Notes: generated from the sequence alone by a model not told the origin. A stretch of DNA of 64,000 bases from Geopseudomonas aromaticivorans (GCF_019097855.1 NZ_JAHRGL010000057.1:1-64000), one strand, 5' to 3'; numbered from the stretch's first letter, positions 43,650 to 53,751 are shown. Program-made: numbers and translations.

Positions 43650-44750
43650 TCATTCGCCGACCCGGTAGCGCTCCAGCCAGTGCGCGTAGGGCGCCGGCAG
43701 CACCCAGGTCGGGCGCTCGATGCCGAGCTGCTGCGCGGTCTGCAGCGGCCAGTGCGGATTGGCCAGGTGGGCGCGGCCGACCATCACCAGATCCATCTGC
43801 CCGTCGGCGACCACGCGCTCGGCGTTGGCCGGGCTGTCGATGCCCCAGGACGAGGCCACCGCAATCTCCGCCTCGCGGCGCACGCGCTCGGCGACCGGGG
43901 CGAGGAAGGCCGGGCCCCACGGGATGTTGGTGTCGGGGATGGTGAAGCCGACGCTGACGCTGAGCAGATCCAGCCCGCCGCGGCGGAAGCCCTTGGCCAG
44001 CTCGATGGACTCCTCGAGGGTCTGCTCGTCGCGGCCGTCGTACTCGATGACGCCGAAGCGGGCGGTCAGCGGCAGATGCTCCGGCCACACCTCGCGCACC
44101 GCGGCGAGGGTTTCCAGCAGGAAGCGGCTGCGGTTGGCCTGGCTGCCGCCGTACTGGTCGTCGCGCTGGTTGGAGTGCGTGGAGAAGAAGCTCTGCGCCA
44201 GGTAGCCGTGGGCGAAGTGCAGCTCCAGCCACTCGAAGCCGGCCGCCAGGGCGCGGCGCGCGGCGGCGACGAAATCGGCCTGCACGCGGGCGATGTCGTC
44301 GAGGGTCATCGCCTCGGGCACCTTGGGCAGGTGGGCGCCGAAGGGGATGGCCGACGGGGCGATGGTCTGCCAGCCGCGCGGATCGCCTGCGGCGATGTGG
44401 TCGTCGCCCTCCCACGGGCGGTTGGCGCTGGCCTTGCGCCCGGCGTGGGCGATCTGGATACCCGGCACGGCGCCAGCGGCCTTGATGGCGCGGGCGACCG
44501 GGGCGAAGGCGGCGGCCTGGGCGTCGTTCCACAGCCCGGTGCAGCCGGGGGAGATGCGGCCCTCCGGGGAAACCGCGGTGGCCTCGACGATCACCAGGCC
44601 GGCGCCGCCGCGGGCGATGCTGGCGTAGTTGTGCAAGTGCCAGTCGTTGATCAGGCCGTCGGTGGCGCTGTACTGGCACATCGGCGGCACGGCGATGCGG
44701 TTGCGCAGGGTGACGTCTTTCAGCTGGAACGAGGAAAACAGTGCGGACAT
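43650..44750 (-). CDS. xenA: Xenobiotic reductase A, old yellow enzyme family
   Basis: A 366-residue FMN-dependent NAD(P)H oxidoreductase nearly collinear with Pseudomonas XenA. It reduces activated C=C bonds, nitro compounds and enones. Key segments are MSALFSSFQLKDVTLRNRI, VPPMCQYSATDG with the XenA active-site Cys, IQIAHAGRKAS, FEWLELHFAHGYL with the substrate-binding His, and the flavin phosphate region ADGQMDLVMVGRAHLANPHW. Its length excludes trimethylamine dehydrogenase, which has an extra half. The ATG at 44750 was set by homology. A LysR regulator is transcribed divergently with about 140 bases between. Confidence 0.92.
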   Translation of the reverse strand: MSALFSSFQLKDVTLRNRIAVPPMCQYSATDGLINDWHLHNYASIARGGAGLVIVEATAVSPEGRISPGCTGLWNDAQAAAFAPVARAIKAAGAVPGIQIAHAGRKASANRPWEGDDHIAAGDPRGWQTIAPSAIPFGAHLPKVPEAMTLDDIARVQADFVAAARRALAAGFEWLELHFAHGYLAQSFFSTHSNQRDDQYGGSQANRSRFLLETLAAVREVWPEHLPLTARFGVIEYDGRDEQTLEESIELAKGFRRGGLDLLSVSVGFTIPDTNIPWGPAFLAPVAERVRREAEIAVASSWGIDSPANAERVVADGQMDLVMVGRAHLANPHWPLQTAQQLGIERPTWVLPAPYAHWLERYRVGE

Positions 44751-44886
44751 GCGGAGTCGTCTCAGGAATCGGGATGAACGGGTGCGCCGGCCCGTGGCGG
44801 GGCCAATGGCGGGTTGGATGGCGAGCATCATAGGCGGACGGCTATGATTCGATAATTCGAAAGCTTTGATCTGAGGTATTCGGTTT

Positions 44887-45819
44887 ATGAATATCTGCAA
44901 CAAGGACCTCAACCTGCTGCTGGTCTTCCACGTGCTCTATCAGGAGCGCAACGCCTCGCTGGCTGCGGCGCGGATGGCGCTCAGCCAGCCAGCGCTGAGC
45001 CACAAGCTGAACAAGTTGCGCCACGAGTTCGGCGACCCGCTGTTCGTCCGCGCGCCGCGCGGGCTGACGCCGACGCCGCGGGCCCACGAGCTGGCGCCGA
45101 CGGTGCAGCGGCTGGTCGGCGAGCTGGACGCCTTCTATGACCACTGCGACGGCCGCGACCTCCTCGCCCGCGCCGAGCGCATCCACCTGTACACCACCGA
45201 CTTCATCGAGCAGACCCTGCTGCCCCGCCTGCTGCCGCGGATTCGCGCGCAGGCGCCGGAGCTGGTGCTGATCACCCACAACACCCGCGGCCAGCTGCCG
45301 CGCGAGGAGCTGGAAAAGGGCACCTGCGACCTGGCCATCGCCGGTTTCTACGCCAACCTGCCGGACACCTTCCGCCAGCAGCGCCTGTTCGGCGAGGACT
45401 TCGTGGTACTCGCCTCGCGTGGCAATCGCCTGCTGGCCGGCGGCCTCGACCTCGCCGCCTTCGTCGCCTGCGAACACCTGCTGACCACCCTGACCGGCGA
45501 CCTGCACGGGCTGGTCGACCGCGCCCTGGAGGCGCGCGGGCTGCAGCGCCGGGTGGCCGCCGGGTTGTCCAGCTTCGTCGTCCCCACCCGGCTGATCCGC
45601 GGCACCGACCTGCTGCTCACCTGCCTGCGCTCGATCGCCATGGAAGCCGCCGAACGCGACCCCGACCTGGTGGTTCATCCGCTGCCCATCGAGCTGCCAC
45701 GCGTCGAGCTGATGCAGATCTGGCACGAACGCACCGACGCCGACCGCCTGCGCCGCTGGCTGCGCCAGCAGATCCAGCAGGTGGCGGGGGAGTTGCAGCA
45801 GCCGCAAGCATGCGGCTGA
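44887..45819 (+). CDS. LysR family transcription regulator
   Basis: A 310-residue regulator. The N-terminal winged helix-turn-helix is DLNLLLVFHVLYQERNASLA and RMALSQPALSHKLNKLRHEF, and the recognition wing is GDPLFVRAPRGLTPTPRA. The effector-binding domain covers about 95-300. It belongs to the NodD/LinR-like branch judging by the SQPALSHKLNKLR sequence. It is divergent from xenA, so control of xenA and the ABM gene is the expected job, with an enone or quinone as inducer by inference. Confidence 0.9.
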   Translation: MNICNKDLNLLLVFHVLYQERNASLAAARMALSQPALSHKLNKLRHEFGDPLFVRAPRGLTPTPRAHELAPTVQRLVGELDAFYDHCDGRDLLARAERIHLYTTDFIEQTLLPRLLPRIRAQAPELVLITHNTRGQLPREELEKGTCDLAIAGFYANLPDTFRQQRLFGEDFVVLASRGNRLLAGGLDLAAFVACEHLLTTLTGDLHGLVDRALEARGLQRRVAAGLSSFVVPTRLIRGTDLLLTCLRSIAMEAAERDPDLVVHPLPIELPRVELMQIWHERTDADRLRRWLRQQIQQVAGELQQPQACG

Positions 45820-45838
45820 AACCGCGAGGCAACGCTAC

Positions 45839-45906
45839 CGTCGCTCCCGCGCAGGCGGGAGCCCAGGTGCTAGGGGCCTCTGGATTCCCGCCTGCGCGGG
45901 GACGAC
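45839..45906. repeat. Pair of REP-like palindromes
   Basis: One unit GTCGCTCCCGCGCAGGCGGG and, after 15 bases, a second in inverse orientation containing CCCGCCTGCGCGGGGACGAC. They share the core of the element at 20180-20207. They sit between converging lysR and iclR genes and may end both transcripts. Confidence 0.75.
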
Positions 45907-45921
45907 TTGCTCTGCGCATCC

Positions 45922-46722
45922 TCAACCGCCGGCAACAACTCCGCCAGACGGCGACCCGACGATCTGCACCACTTCGCCCATCATCGCCTCCGCCAGCGCC
46001 TGGCGGCGGGCGGCGGTCATCCGTGGCCGCGACAGCGCACAGCTGAGCGCGCCGAGCACCTGGCCGGCGCCGTCGACGATGGGCACGGCCAGGCCGGTGT
46101 AGCCGGGCAGGCGGCGGTCGGGCAGGCCGCAGGCGTAGCCGAGGCGGCGCACGCTGGGCAGGCTGGCGGCGATCAGCTCGGCGTCCAGGCCGTAGTCGAG
46201 GCGCAGCGTCGCGGCGTTGTGGCGCAGGATGTCGCGGCAATCGCGGCGCCCCAGATGTGCCAGCAGTACCTGCGAGCCCTGGCCGACGCCCATGGGGATG
46301 CGCCCGCCCACCGCCTCGCTGTAGCTGCGCACCGGCTGCTTGCCGCCCTGGCGTTCCAGGCACAGCACGGCGTGGCCGTCCGGCACCAGCAGGAAGAAGC
46401 TGTCGCCGAAGCACTCGGCCAGGCGCAGCAGCGCCGGACGGGCGAGGTCGCGCAGGCCGCCGGGGTTGCCGGCCTGGGCGCCGAGGGCGAACAGCTCGTA
46501 GCCCAGCACATGGCGGCCGCGCTCCACGCCGGGGCGCACGAAGCCCTGCTGGCGCAGGGCCTGCAGCAGGCGGTAGGTGGTGCTCGTGGTGCCGCCCAGC
46601 TGGGCGCAAAGCTCGTCCAGACTGGCGCCCGCCTCCCCCGCCGCGGCGATGGCGCGCAGCAGGGCGAAGGTGCGATCGAGGGTCTGGGTGCCCGGCACCT
46701 GGGCGGGGCTGGCGGTAGGCAT
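45922..46722 (-). CDS. IclR family transcription regulator
   Basis: A 266-residue regulator. The N-terminal helix-turn-helix covers about 12-75 (TQTLDRTFALLRAIAAAGEA, then TSTTYRLLQALRQQGFV). The C-terminal effector domain contains FGDSFFLLVPDGHAVLCLER, GQGSQVLLAHLG and GYTGLAVPIVDGAGQVLGAL. ATG 46722 has GGAG ten bases upstream. It is divergent from the FAD oxidoreductase at 46849 with 126 bases between, so it most likely controls that gene. Confidence 0.88.
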   Translation of the reverse strand: MPTASPAQVPGTQTLDRTFALLRAIAAAGEAGASLDELCAQLGGTTSTTYRLLQALRQQGFVRPGVERGRHVLGYELFALGAQAGNPGGLRDLARPALLRLAECFGDSFFLLVPDGHAVLCLERQGGKQPVRSYSEAVGGRIPMGVGQGSQVLLAHLGRRDCRDILRHNAATLRLDYGLDAELIAASLPSVRRLGYACGLPDRRLPGYTGLAVPIVDGAGQVLGALSCALSRPRMTAARRQALAEAMMGEVVQIVGSPSGGVVAGG

Positions 46723-46848
46723 GGCGGCGGATCTCCGCGGGGTGATTCCCACATGCTGGGAAAGTCGCTCGCTGGAAATCGATGCAAGTTGCGCGCCGCG
46801 GGCCGTGCGGCAGGATCGGGGTCATTCCCGTCCCATCCGAGGTGCGCC

Positions 46849-48144
46849 ATGTATCCGCAGATCCCCACCGTCGCCAGCGACGCCCAGCTTCCCGCCCGCA
46901 CCGATGTGGCGATCATCGGCGGCGGCATCGTCGGCGTGTGCACCGCCTACGCGCTAGCCGCCCGCGGCATCGCGGTGACCCTGCTGGAGAAGGGCGAGAT
47001 CGCCGCAGAGCAGTCGTCACGCAACTGGGGCTGGGTGCGCAGCATGGGCCGCGACCTGGCGGAGATTCCGCTGGCGCTGGCCAGCCTGCGCCTGTGGGAC
47101 GACTGGCAGACGACGCTGGGCGAGGACACCGGCTTCGTGCGCACCGGCATCTGCTACGCCTGCGAGAACCCGCGCCAGCTGGCCGAGCAGGCCGCCTGGC
47201 TGCGCGGCGCCAGCGCCTATGGCGCCGAAGCGCGCTTGCTGGAAGGCGCCGAACTGCGCCGTCATCTGCCCGAGGGCGCCCACGCCGGCTGGAGCGGCGC
47301 GCTGTTCGCCCCGCACGACGGCCGCGCCGAGCCGCAGCTGGCCAGCGCGGCGATTGCCCGCGCCGCGCGCCGGCTGGGCGCACAGATCTTCACCCGCTGC
47401 GCGGTGCGCGGGGTGGGCACCGAAGGCGGCCGCGTGGCCTCGGTGATTACCGAGCGCGGCGAACTGCGCTGCTCCACGGTGGTGCTCGCGGGCGGTGCCT
47501 GGTCCTCATTGCTGTGCAGGAGTCTCGGCATCCGCCTGCCGCAGCTCAAGGTGATCGCCTCGGTGCTGCGCACCCCGCCGATGCCGGGCGGCCCGGAGCA
47601 GGCGCTGGGCGCCAGCCGCTTCGCCTTCCGCAAGCGCGCCGACGGCGGCTACACCATCGCCCAGCGCACCGCCAACCTCGCGCCGATCACCCCGGACAGC
47701 TTCCGCTACCTCGGCGACTTCCTGCCGGCGCTAAGCAAGCAATACCGCGAGGTGCGCGTGCGCCTTGGCCGCGAATTCATCGACGAGTGGCGCCTGCCCA
47801 GCCGCTGGGCGCTGGACGAAGTCAGCCCGTTCGAGCGCTGCCGGGTTCTCGATCCCGCGCCCTCGCCGGCGATCCTTGCCGAAGCGCGTGCGGCGCTGGG
47901 CGCGGTCTACCCGTTCTTCAAGGACCTGCGCATCGCGCAGAGCTGGGCCGGGGCGATGGACGTGACGCCCGATGCGATTCCGGTGATCGGGCCAGTGGCG
48001 CAACTGCCGGGACTGTTCCTCTCCACCGGCTACTCCGGCCACGGCTTCGGCATCGCGCCGGGGGCGGGGCAGCTGCTGGCGGATCTGATCATGGAGACGC
48101 CGCCGCTGGTGGATCCGCGTCCGTTCTGCTTCGAGCGGCTGTAG
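46849..48144 (+). CDS. FAD-dependent amine/amino-acid oxidoreductase (DAO family)
   Basis: A 431-residue flavoprotein of the glycine oxidase/D-amino acid dehydrogenase fold. It has the dinucleotide-binding motif DVAIIGGGIVGVCTAYALAA followed by LLEKGEIAAEQSSRNWGWV, the second flavin region CSTVVLAGGAWSSLLC and the C-terminal LFLSTGYSGHGFGIAPGAG. Close relatives such as PuuB or OoxB-like proteins oxidise amines, but no 2Fe-2S or partner gene is nearby, so the substrate is open. CGAGG lies before the ATG. Regulation by the divergent IclR protein is expected. Confidence 0.87.
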   Translation: MYPQIPTVASDAQLPARTDVAIIGGGIVGVCTAYALAARGIAVTLLEKGEIAAEQSSRNWGWVRSMGRDLAEIPLALASLRLWDDWQTTLGEDTGFVRTGICYACENPRQLAEQAAWLRGASAYGAEARLLEGAELRRHLPEGAHAGWSGALFAPHDGRAEPQLASAAIARAARRLGAQIFTRCAVRGVGTEGGRVASVITERGELRCSTVVLAGGAWSSLLCRSLGIRLPQLKVIASVLRTPPMPGGPEQALGASRFAFRKRADGGYTIAQRTANLAPITPDSFRYLGDFLPALSKQYREVRVRLGREFIDEWRLPSRWALDEVSPFERCRVLDPAPSPAILAEARAALGAVYPFFKDLRIAQSWAGAMDVTPDAIPVIGPVAQLPGLFLSTGYSGHGFGIAPGAGQLLADLIMETPPLVDPRPFCFERL

Positions 48145-48378
48145 CGCTGAGCGGTTGGCAAACGGGGCGTCTTGGGATCTTTTCCGAGGTAGGCACCGAT
48201 CAGAGGAGGCGACAGGGTTGGTCGCGGCTGACCGGTTCCGCCTGGATATTGCAACTGATGGCACAGTTTTACAGGGTGTCCTTGACCACATTCTGAATAT
48301 GGGAATTGCTGCATTGAACGCCGCCACCCACTCCTGCACCCTGCCGCCTTCGCCCACCCCAAGGAAGGAGGCCAAGGC

Positions 48379-50406
48379 ATGCTGGATGCCAATCAGGCGC
48401 ATATCACGCTGGCCGTAGCCGGCGTCGCCACCGATCTGCAGGTGCTCGCCTTCGACGGCCGCGAGGCCCTCGACGCGCCCTACCGCTTCGACCTCGAACT
48501 GGTCAGCGCGCGCCCCGATCTCGACCTGGAAACCCTGCTCAACCGCCCGGCTTTTCTGAGGTTCGCACCGGATGGCGGCGGGGTACATGGGCTGGTCTAT
48601 AGCATCGCCCAGGGCGAGTCGGGCCAGCGCCTGACCCGCTATCGACTGAGCCTGGTACCGCGCCTCGCCTACCTGGCCCACCGAGTCAACCAGCGCATCT
48701 TCCAGCACCTGACGGCGCCGCAGATTCTCGCTCGGGTGCTGGAGGAGCACGGCATCCTCGCCGGCGACGGCCATCTGTTCCAGCTCGGTGCCAGCTACCC
48801 CGCGCGTGACTACTGCGTGCAGTACGACGAGTCCGACCTGCACTTCATCCAGCGTCTGTGCGAGGAGGAAGGCCTTCACTACCACTTCCGCCACAGCTCG
48901 GACGGCCACCTGCTGGTGTTCGGCGACGACCAGACGGCCTTCCCCAAGCTCGGGCGGCCCAGCGCCTATGTGCAGGACAGCGGCATGGTCGCCGACGAGC
49001 CGGTGATCAAGCGCTTCGGCGTGCGCCTGGAAACCCGCAGCAACCGGGTGGCCCGCCGCGACTACGACTTCGAACAGCCGCGCCTGCAGCTGGAAAGCGC
49101 CGCCGCCAGTGAGTTCGCCCCGGACCTGGAGGACTACGACTACCCCGGCCGCTTCACCGACCGCACGCGCGGCAAGCATCTGGCCCGCCGCGCCCTGGAG
49201 AGCCACCGCAGCGACTACCGGCTGGCCGAGGGCGACAGTGACCAGCCGGCGCTGCGCAGCGGGCACTTCCTCGCCATCAGCGAACATCCGCGCCGGGAGT
49301 GGAACGACCTCTGGCTGCTGCGGGAAATTCATCACCAGGGCCGGCAGCCGCAGGTGCTGGAAGAGTCGGTCACCAGCACTGCTCAACCCAGCGACGGCTT
49401 CCAGCAGGGCTACCGCAACCGCTTCACCGCCACGCCCTGGGACATCCCCCACCGTCCGCCCCTGAAACATCCCAAACCGAGGGTACTGGGCAGCCAGACC
49501 GCCGTGGTCACCGGCCCGGCCGGCGAGGAGATCCACTGCGATGAGTACGGTCGGGTCAAGGTGCAGTTCCACTGGGACCGCGAGGGCCAGGCCGACGACA
49601 CCACCAGCTGCTGGCTGCGGGTGTCCTCCAACTGGGCCGGCGACCGCTACGGCGGCATCGCCATTCCGCGCGTCGGCATGGAGGTGCTGGTCAGCTTCCT
49701 CGAAGGCGACCCCGACCAGCCGCTGGTCAGCGGCTGCCTGTACCACAAGGAACACGTGGTCCCCTACGACCTGCCGGCCAACAAGACCCGCACGGTATTC
49801 AAGACACTCAGCTCGCCCGGCGGTGGCGGCTACAACGAGCTGCGCATCGAAGACCGCAAGGGCGCGGAGCAGATCTACCTGCACGCCCAGCGCGACTGGG
49901 ACCAGAACATCGAGCACGACCAGAAAATCCGCGTCGGCCACCAGCGCCACGACACGGTGGAGGCCAACAGCTACACGGAGCTCAAGGCCGAGGAACACCT
50001 GACCGTGCACGGCGACCGCAAGGTCGAGGTCAAGCCCGACGACCACCTCACCGTCGGCCAGAGCCAGCACATCAAGCTCGGCACCGCCCAGCTGATCGAA
50101 GCCGGCCGCGAAATCCACCTCAAGGCCGGACAGAAGATCATCATCGAAGCCGGCGCCGAACTCACCCTCAAGGTGGGTGGGAGCTTCATCAAACTGGATG
50201 CGGGCGGCGTCACCGTGGTTGGGCCGCAGGTGCGGGTCAATGCGGGGGGCTCGCCGGGGGCGGGGTCGGGGATTGGCATCAAGGCTCCGGTGCTGCCGGG
50301 GGCGGCGGATGGGGACAAGGCGGGGGAAGTAACGGAGCAGGCGTTGATCAATGCGCCGCTGGAGCTGACCACCACCAAACGCCGAATGCTGAACTTCTCC
50401 TTCTGA
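48379..50406 (+). CDS. vgrG: Type VI secretion spike protein VgrG
   Basis: A 675-residue VgrG/TssI. The gp27-like part (about 1-370) has LAFDGREALDAPYRFDLEL, ILARVLEEHGI and YDESDLHFIQRLCEEEGLHY. The gp5-like OB fold is marked by HCDEYGRVKVQFHWDREG and WLRVSSNWAGDRYGGIAIPR, and the beta-helical needle follows (NELRIEDRKGAEQIYLHAQR, DWDQNIEHDQK, HLTVGQSQHIKLG). The C-terminal extension is short and carries no enzyme domain. AAGGAGG precedes the ATG. No other type VI structural gene is in the window, so this is an orphan vgrG island that relies on an apparatus encoded elsewhere. An effector gene follows within 62 bases. Confidence 0.95.
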   Translation: MLDANQAHITLAVAGVATDLQVLAFDGREALDAPYRFDLELVSARPDLDLETLLNRPAFLRFAPDGGGVHGLVYSIAQGESGQRLTRYRLSLVPRLAYLAHRVNQRIFQHLTAPQILARVLEEHGILAGDGHLFQLGASYPARDYCVQYDESDLHFIQRLCEEEGLHYHFRHSSDGHLLVFGDDQTAFPKLGRPSAYVQDSGMVADEPVIKRFGVRLETRSNRVARRDYDFEQPRLQLESAAASEFAPDLEDYDYPGRFTDRTRGKHLARRALESHRSDYRLAEGDSDQPALRSGHFLAISEHPRREWNDLWLLREIHHQGRQPQVLEESVTSTAQPSDGFQQGYRNRFTATPWDIPHRPPLKHPKPRVLGSQTAVVTGPAGEEIHCDEYGRVKVQFHWDREGQADDTTSCWLRVSSNWAGDRYGGIAIPRVGMEVLVSFLEGDPDQPLVSGCLYHKEHVVPYDLPANKTRTVFKTLSSPGGGGYNELRIEDRKGAEQIYLHAQRDWDQNIEHDQKIRVGHQRHDTVEANSYTELKAEEHLTVHGDRKVEVKPDDHLTVGQSQHIKLGTAQLIEAGREIHLKAGQKIIIEAGAELTLKVGGSFIKLDAGGVTVVGPQVRVNAGGSPGAGSGIGIKAPVLPGAADGDKAGEVTEQALINAPLELTTTKRRMLNFSF

Positions 50407-50467
50407 TCGGATAGCCAGGCTGGACGCCTACCCGCCGGCTCAACGGAACTGGAAACGGAACATCACC

Positions 50468-53218
50468 ATGGAAGAAAAACAGAAGAAAGTCGAACGCTGG
50501 TCCTACCCTTTCAAGGCCAAGGGCAGCGGCGCTGCCGCCAGCAGCGAAGTCACCGACCCGCAGATCTACTATGAGGCCTTGGCGAAAGCCGAAAGTGGCT
50601 ACTACCCGGTCGCTAGCAACGGCCTCTGGCACGGCGGCGTGCACTTCGACCAGAACACCGCCTCAATCCTCGACCAGTCCTCCGTGCGCTGCATCGCCGA
50701 TGGCGTGGTGATCGCCTATCGCATCGACGAGTTCTACAAGAAGCTCACTTACACCGGAAGCTGCACTTCCAGAGAGGTGACCTACTCGACCGGGTTCGTG
50801 CTGGTGAAACACCGTATGGAACTGCCGCCGGCCCCCGCAGCGACTACTCCACCCGCCGGAACGCCGCCTGCCGCTGAGCCAGAGCTGACGTTCTACAGTC
50901 TGTACATGCACTTGATGGACTGGGAGAACTACGAAAAAGCAGGGGCGCCGATCCCGCCCACTTTCATGTGCCCAACTCAGTACGCCGTCAGCGAAGAAGG
51001 CTCCACGAATGACTTCTCTGGACTGTTCGTTAGGGGTGGCGCTCCAGGTACCCCGGAGCATGCGAACAAAGTCGCAATCATCCCTAAGGGCTGTAAGGTC
51101 AGAGTCGGTGAGATCTCATCAGTCGACGAAAGATGGCGGAAGCTCGTTAGCATTCTGGAAGGGAAGGCATCTCCTGCGCTGGCCCCCGAAATCGAGCACT
51201 GGGTCTTTCCCGGCGAAATGAGCCCAACCACAGATGGCGATGTATTTCTTATTGGGGAGGAGGCTAACGATGTTAACGCCTCACTTCTCCCGGGCAAGGG
51301 TCTGACGGTGCGCAAGGAAGCCAAGCGAGACTCCGCGGCAATGGCCGTTCTTCCCGTTGGCGCCAAAGTCCAGCTCGAAGACGGAACCGGAAAGTACCGC
51401 AAGATCAAATCGATAACCGCTTCCACCTTGAGTGCGCCGCTGAGCGCCAACTGCGCCCCGAACATTGCCGGCTACATTCACTTCGACTCACTGAAGGCCG
51501 CATCGCCGGAGACACCACCGCTCAGAACCGTTCAAGTTCTGCCAACGCCTGTGCCGATCCAAGCCGGCGCGCTGATCGGCCATCTTGGCAAGTACCAAGC
51601 CGCCTCGCAGAGTGAAGCTCACGACCTTCTGCACCTCGAAGTCTTCTCCTGTGATGACGTAGAGACCTTGGTCGCCCAAAGTCGCGCACGAGCCCAGCAA
51701 CTCAAGCCGGAACAGAAGACCCTGCTGAAGATTCCGTCCGAGACCAAGGTCATCACCAAAGAAAGTGCCAGCCAGGCGAACCCACCACATCCTTCCGATC
51801 CCGGCCACCCCACCGCCTACGACATGATCCTGCCCCTGGCGGTACTCAATGCACTGCCAGCGGACAAGAAAATCACCCTGACCACCACCGTCAACGGCGC
51901 CACCACGACGGAACAATGGTGGAAGCTGGACAACTTGCCCGGCAAGGACGGCAACCCCATCAGCGGCTGGGTGAAAGAAGGCGAAATCATGACTCCTCGC
52001 CTGCATGCTTGGGACTGGGAAGGCTTCGACTTTATCAAGGAAACCAGCACTCCGAGCGAGCAGTATGTTTGCAAGCTCAGCGCTGATGGTGTTTTGGATG
52101 AGGGGGAGATGACCAACTATCTGGCGCAGATCAACAACGCGGACGGGGGACCAATTAATGAGCGACTTTATAAAATCATCGACAAGAACAACGATTACAA
52201 GCTTACAACTAATGAGATCAAGGAAGCATTAAAAAAGCCTTGGCATGCACAATCCATAAGCCGATTGATTGTGCAATATGAAAGCGAGTGGCATGCAGAT
52301 CCTGAACTGAGCAAGTGGAAAGCACTGGATTGCCACATGACCAAGGAGGGCGAAAAAGACTGGAACACAGAAAAACAGCGTATCAATGAACTCCTTTGGT
52401 GGAGCGATCTGAGAAGCATTTTAACCACCAAAAACATTTACCACCTACATCCAACCGCACTGATCGAATGCTTTAACAACACGGGCTTTAGGTTCACGCT
52501 AGATATCATGAAACAGCTATATCAAGATTTGCCTACGGCGCGCCTCCCAGAGCTCAAAGAAATCGCGAACGAAATAAACAACCATATATATTTTTACAAA
52601 CTCGACACCCCCCTACGAAGAGCTCATTTTTTTGCACAAATCCTTCAAGAGACTGGCCAAAGACTTCGAACAGAAGAAGATCTAACATATCGAGTAAGCG
52701 GACTAACCGCAAAGTTCAAATATTTTCGAGACAATCCAGACAAAGCAGAAGAGCACGGATTCGTCATACTTCACGGAGCAATAAAAGGAAATGGCCAGCC
52801 AATGAACCAAACAGATTTCGAAGCCATCGCGAATGGTGCTTATGGCGGCCGACGCGAACTTGGGAACGGTAATTATGCAAGCGGGGACGGCTGGAAATAT
52901 AGAGGGCGTGGACTGAAGCAACTGACCGGACGCGCTAATTACACTTCATTTGACTCATGGCATCGTGAGAACCTAAGCCAATGGCCAGGCGATGAAAACA
53001 ACTTCATTGAAAACCCTGACCTCCTTAAAACCATAAAATATGCCGTTCGATCTGCCGCGAACTTCTGGATAACCAATAATCTACACCAAAGAGCAGACAC
53101 AGGTAGCACCCCAGAAGCAGTTGACCTAATAACAGATATTGTCAACATGAACACCGACAGCCGACAAGAAAGAAAAAATCATTTCCAGACAATTTGGCGA
53201 AAAGGAATAATGGAATGA
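50468..53218 (+). CDS. Type VI effector, M23-like N-terminus and GH19-type muramidase C-terminus
   Basis: A 916-residue protein encoded just after vgrG. Residues about 40-160 resemble a degenerate LytM/M23 fold (LWHGGVHFDQNT, CIADGVVIAYRI, LTFYSLYMHLMDW). An SH3-like stretch (about 280-340) reads GLTVRKEAKRDSAAMAVLP. Around 555-590 an EF-hand-like loop occurs (DKNNDYKLTTNE). The C-terminal 200 residues form a GH19 chitinase/lysozyme-like domain: RAHFFAQILQETGQRL with the catalytic Glu region (about 717-735) and GDGWKYRGRGLKQLTGRANY (about 805). The C-terminal third is much more AT-rich than the first part, suggesting domain exchange. Periplasmic cell-wall degradation in target cells is the expected action; delivery by VgrG is inferred from context. 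Confidence 0.88.
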   Translation: MEEKQKKVERWSYPFKAKGSGAAASSEVTDPQIYYEALAKAESGYYPVASNGLWHGGVHFDQNTASILDQSSVRCIADGVVIAYRIDEFYKKLTYTGSCTSREVTYSTGFVLVKHRMELPPAPAATTPPAGTPPAAEPELTFYSLYMHLMDWENYEKAGAPIPPTFMCPTQYAVSEEGSTNDFSGLFVRGGAPGTPEHANKVAIIPKGCKVRVGEISSVDERWRKLVSILEGKASPALAPEIEHWVFPGEMSPTTDGDVFLIGEEANDVNASLLPGKGLTVRKEAKRDSAAMAVLPVGAKVQLEDGTGKYRKIKSITASTLSAPLSANCAPNIAGYIHFDSLKAASPETPPLRTVQVLPTPVPIQAGALIGHLGKYQAASQSEAHDLLHLEVFSCDDVETLVAQSRARAQQLKPEQKTLLKIPSETKVITKESASQANPPHPSDPGHPTAYDMILPLAVLNALPADKKITLTTTVNGATTTEQWWKLDNLPGKDGNPISGWVKEGEIMTPRLHAWDWEGFDFIKETSTPSEQYVCKLSADGVLDEGEMTNYLAQINNADGGPINERLYKIIDKNNDYKLTTNEIKEALKKPWHAQSISRLIVQYESEWHADPELSKWKALDCHMTKEGEKDWNTEKQRINELLWWSDLRSILTTKNIYHLHPTALIECFNNTGFRFTLDIMKQLYQDLPTARLPELKEIANEINNHIYFYKLDTPLRRAHFFAQILQETGQRLRTEEDLTYRVSGLTAKFKYFRDNPDKAEEHGFVILHGAIKGNGQPMNQTDFEAIANGAYGGRRELGNGNYASGDGWKYRGRGLKQLTGRANYTSFDSWHRENLSQWPGDENNFIENPDLLKTIKYAVRSAANFWITNNLHQRADTGSTPEAVDLITDIVNMNTDSRQERKNHFQTIWRKGIME

Positions 53219-53751
53219 AATCAACAATATTAACAGTTGTAGGCTGCACTCTACTACTTCCAACAATTTCATTCGGGGGAGACCCCTACATTGACATCCA
53301 CGACACCATGTGTACGGAAGGAGAAGCCATATACATAAGCTGCTCCTTCAACGCCAATGAGAAAAACAAAATAAAAGTCGCATCCATATGTGCGAAGGGC
53401 AACGAATCACCTGACTCAGGATATATTCAATACCGGTACGGGATCCCAGGAGAAAAGCTTGAACTGCAATTTCCTAAAAGCATCACTTCCCCCAAAAAAA
53501 TATTTAAAATCTATAAATCAGACAGTATTGACGGAATAACCCAAGCCTTAAGATTTAGTAAAGAGACCTACATCTATTCATTCGAAAAGCGGGGACTTTC
53601 AAGCTATCGACTGGTGGTCACGGAAAACGGAAAGGAAGTCTTCAACAAATCATGCGAAGAACCTGGAAAAATTTACATAGCGGACGACGCCTTTGACGGA
53701 ATACAAACCATCAATCTCGGAGAAAAAGAAATCTCAAATACCGACAAATGA
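53215..53751 (+). CDS. Periplasmic immunity protein candidate 1
   Basis: A 178-residue exported protein whose ATG overlaps the effector stop by four bases (ATGA). It has a signal peptide (MKSTILTVVGCTLLLPTISFG) and a beta-rich mature part with about five Cys (MCTEGEAIYISCSFNANE, ASICAKGNES, FNKSCEEPGK), suggesting disulfides. No family is recognised. Position and export make it a likely immunity protein against the muramidase-type effector. It is AT-rich like the end of the effector. Confidence 0.75.
   Translation: MKSTILTVVGCTLLLPTISFGGDPYIDIHDTMCTEGEAIYISCSFNANEKNKIKVASICAKGNESPDSGYIQYRYGIPGEKLELQFPKSITSPKKIFKIYKSDSIDGITQALRFSKETYIYSFEKRGLSSYRLVVTENGKEVFNKSCEEPGKIYIADDAFDGIQTINLGEKEISNTDK

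Noticed and set aside
43650-44750. Old yellow enzyme considered as trimethylamine dehydrogenase
   Set aside because: The protein is 366 residues and lacks the iron-sulfur and second nucleotide-binding half; it is collinear with XenA.
47731-50118. A 795-codon antisense frame opposite vgrG
   Set aside because: VgrG motifs on the plus strand are decisive; the minus translation is Val/Ala/Gln-rich shadow sequence.
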